Origin: Oscillospiraceae bacterium
GTDB taxonomy: Bacteria; Bacillota; Clostridia; Oscillospirales; Ruminococcaceae
DNA: 17,244 nt
Reading direction: 5' to 3'
NCBI GenBank assembly: GCA_900762805.1
Contig: CAAFHY010000068.1
Location: 1 to 17,244, forward strand
The notes under the pieces are model-generated. The model was not told where the DNA came from, did no database searches, and was given only the letters and a program-made list of their open reading frames with translations. How positions within the stretch are numbered: position 1 is the stretch's first letter; each line of letters opens with the position of its first letter. A program made the translations under genes and the position numbers. Shown here piece after piece: positions 15,968-17,244 of the stretch.

Positions 15968-17244
15968 TCAGCCCAGATCCTCATCGGTCGGGTCGCCCAG
16001 CAGCGCCGCCGTCTGATCACCCGGCAGGACCGTGACATCCTTGAGCTTGCGCTGGATCTGCCGCGTGCGCACTCCCACCAGCTTGTCCAGCTCATCGTTG
16101 GCCTGCGTAATCCGCTGCTGTGCCTGCGCCAGCGTCGAGCCGAATTTATCAAACTCGGTGCGCACGGCCGCCAGCACCTTCCAGACCTCGCTCGACCGCT
16201 TTTGAATGGCCAGCGTGCGGAAGCCCATCTGCAGAGAATTGAGCAGGGCTGCCATCGTCGTGGGTCCGGCGATCGATACCTGATAATCGCGCTGCAGCAC
16301 CTCGACCAGCCCCTGCCGCACGACCTCGGCATAGAGGCCCTCGGTCGGCAGGAACATGATGGCAAAGTCGGTGGTATGCGGCGGATCGATGTACTTTTCC
16401 TTGATATCCTTTGCAAACCGCTTGATGCGGGCAACCAGCTCAGAAGAGGCTGCGTCGATCAGTGCGGGCTCGCCCGCCTCATAGGCTTCTGACAGCTTAC
16501 TGTAGGCGTCTGTCGGGAACTTGGCGTCAATGGGCAGATAAACGAACGTCCCGTCGTCATACGGCATCTTGATGGCATATTCGACACGCAGCCCGCTGCC
16601 CTGCCTCGTTTCAACATTTTTATCGTACTGTTCGGGCGACAGCATCTGCTCCAGAATGGCGCCCAGCTGTATCTCGCCGAGGATGCCGCGCGTCTTGACG
16701 TTGGTCAGCACCTTTTTCAGGTCGCCGACGCCGGTCGCCAGCGTCTGCATCTCACCGAGACCGCGGTAGACCTGCTCCAGCCGCTCGCTGACCAGCTTGA
16801 AGGACTGACCGATGCGATCCTCCAGTGTCTTCTGCAGCTTTTCATCAACTGTTTTGCGCATCTCATCGAGGCGCTTCCCGTTGTCCTCCTGAATGGAGGC
16901 CAGATTTTTGGCAATGGTGCTGCGGATATTGTCAAGCTTCTGCTCATTTTGCAGATTGAAGCCCTTGAAGCGCTCGTCAAGCATGGCAAACGACTTGGTC
17001 AGCGATTCGTTGAGGTCGCCGATGCGCTTATCCTGCCGTTCAAAGCTGGCGCGCTGCGAGGAAGCGATCATATCGCCGAGCAGCTTGACATCGCTCTGCA
17101 CCTCTTCTGTCAGCTCGCGGCGCGTTTTGGCAAGCCCCTCCTCCAGGGTGTCCTTATAGATCTGCACGCCCTCTCCCGTCAGACGGCGCAGGCGCCCCAG
17201 CTGGGCCAGCAGCACGGCGCCCATCACCACAGCAGCGGCAAGCA
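15968..17244 (-). CDS. rmuC: RmuC-family DNA recombination protein (5' end outside window)
   Basis: About 425 residues of an RmuC homologue, a nuclease-fold protein said to limit inversion at short inverted repeats. The visible N-terminus (LAAAVVMGAVLLAQLGRL) is the end of a membrane helix and the reading frame stays open to the window edge, so the true start lies outside; the first in-window GTG/ATG codons are inside this helix. A long coiled-coil follows (about 20-150). The RmuC domain shows ILGEIQLGAILEQML, LPIDAKFPTDAY and MFLPTEGLYAEVVRQ, the family's strongest motifs. The end at EDLG is a typical length. It ends in a hairpin-rich gap before ispDF and is probably a separate transcription unit. 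Confidence 0.92.
   Translation of the reverse strand, partial: LAAAVVMGAVLLAQLGRLRRLTGEGVQIYKDTLEEGLAKTRRELTEEVQSDVKLLGDMIASSQRASFERQDKRIGDLNESLTKSFAMLDERFKGFNLQNEQKLDNIRSTIAKNLASIQEDNGKRLDEMRKTVDEKLQKTLEDRIGQSFKLVSERLEQVYRGLGEMQTLATGVGDLKKVLTNVKTRGILGEIQLGAILEQMLSPEQYDKNVETRQGSGLRVEYAIKMPYDDGTFVYLPIDAKFPTDAYSKLSEAYEAGEPALIDAASSELVARIKRFAKDIKEKYIDPPHTTDFAIMFLPTEGLYAEVVRQGLVEVLQRDYQVSIAGPTTMAALLNSLQMGFRTLAIQKRSSEVWKVLAAVRTEFDKFGSTLAQAQQRITQANDELDKLVGVRTRQIQRKLKDVTVLPGDQTAALLGDPTDEDLG

Overview
The window is a run of housekeeping genes, all on the minus strand. I found no mobile element, CRISPR array, tRNA or rRNA. The sequence is clearly GC-rich. Gene content points to a Bacillota (Firmicutes) organism, most likely a GC-rich Clostridia member of the Oscillospirales type. 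The indicators are cdaA-cdaR, a yabM/mazG/hup/rqcP(yabO) cluster, HemZ rather than HemN, one long bifunctional Rel protein, and recJ-rel-dtd adjacency. The taxon is inferred from families and gene order, not from a database search.

Reading in the direction of transcription (high to low coordinates), the window starts inside rmuC (17244-15968, 5' end outside). A GC-rich, hairpin-filled gap of about 360 bp follows, with a probable terminator and a promoter with a consensus -10. That promoter drives nine tightly packed genes: ispDF (isoprenoid precursors), cdaA and cdaR (c-di-AMP synthesis and its membrane partner), recJ (single-strand exonuclease), rel ((p)ppGpp), dtd (D-aminoacyl-tRNA deacylase), an MBL-fold hydrolase, hemZ (radical SAM) and a P-loop nucleoside kinase. 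Most junctions are ATGA, TGATG or longer overlaps, so this looks like one polycistron.

A second promoter sits directly after the kinase stop codon. It opens a group made of a small coiled-coil/zinc-ribbon protein, a SpoVB/MurJ-type flippase (yabM-like), mazG, hup (HU) and rqcP. A HAD phosphatase follows after a leader with two hairpins and an intrinsic-terminator shape only 15 nt before its start codon. The window ends in the first 25 codons of rplS (L19), which has its own promoter and a structured leader that may be an L19 autoregulatory RNA.

Themes are translation quality control (Dtd, RqcP), nucleotide second messengers (CdaA, Rel), nucleotide-pool cleaning (MazG), envelope precursors (IspDF, YabM-like flippase, CdaR) and DNA maintenance (RecJ, RmuC, HU). 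I do not see a wholly novel system. The observations most worth following are the co-location of c-di-AMP and (p)ppGpp synthases in one apparent operon, the two structured leaders (rplS and HAD), the uncharacterised zinc-ribbon protein heading the second operon, and residue losses in the second MazG domain and the HU arm.
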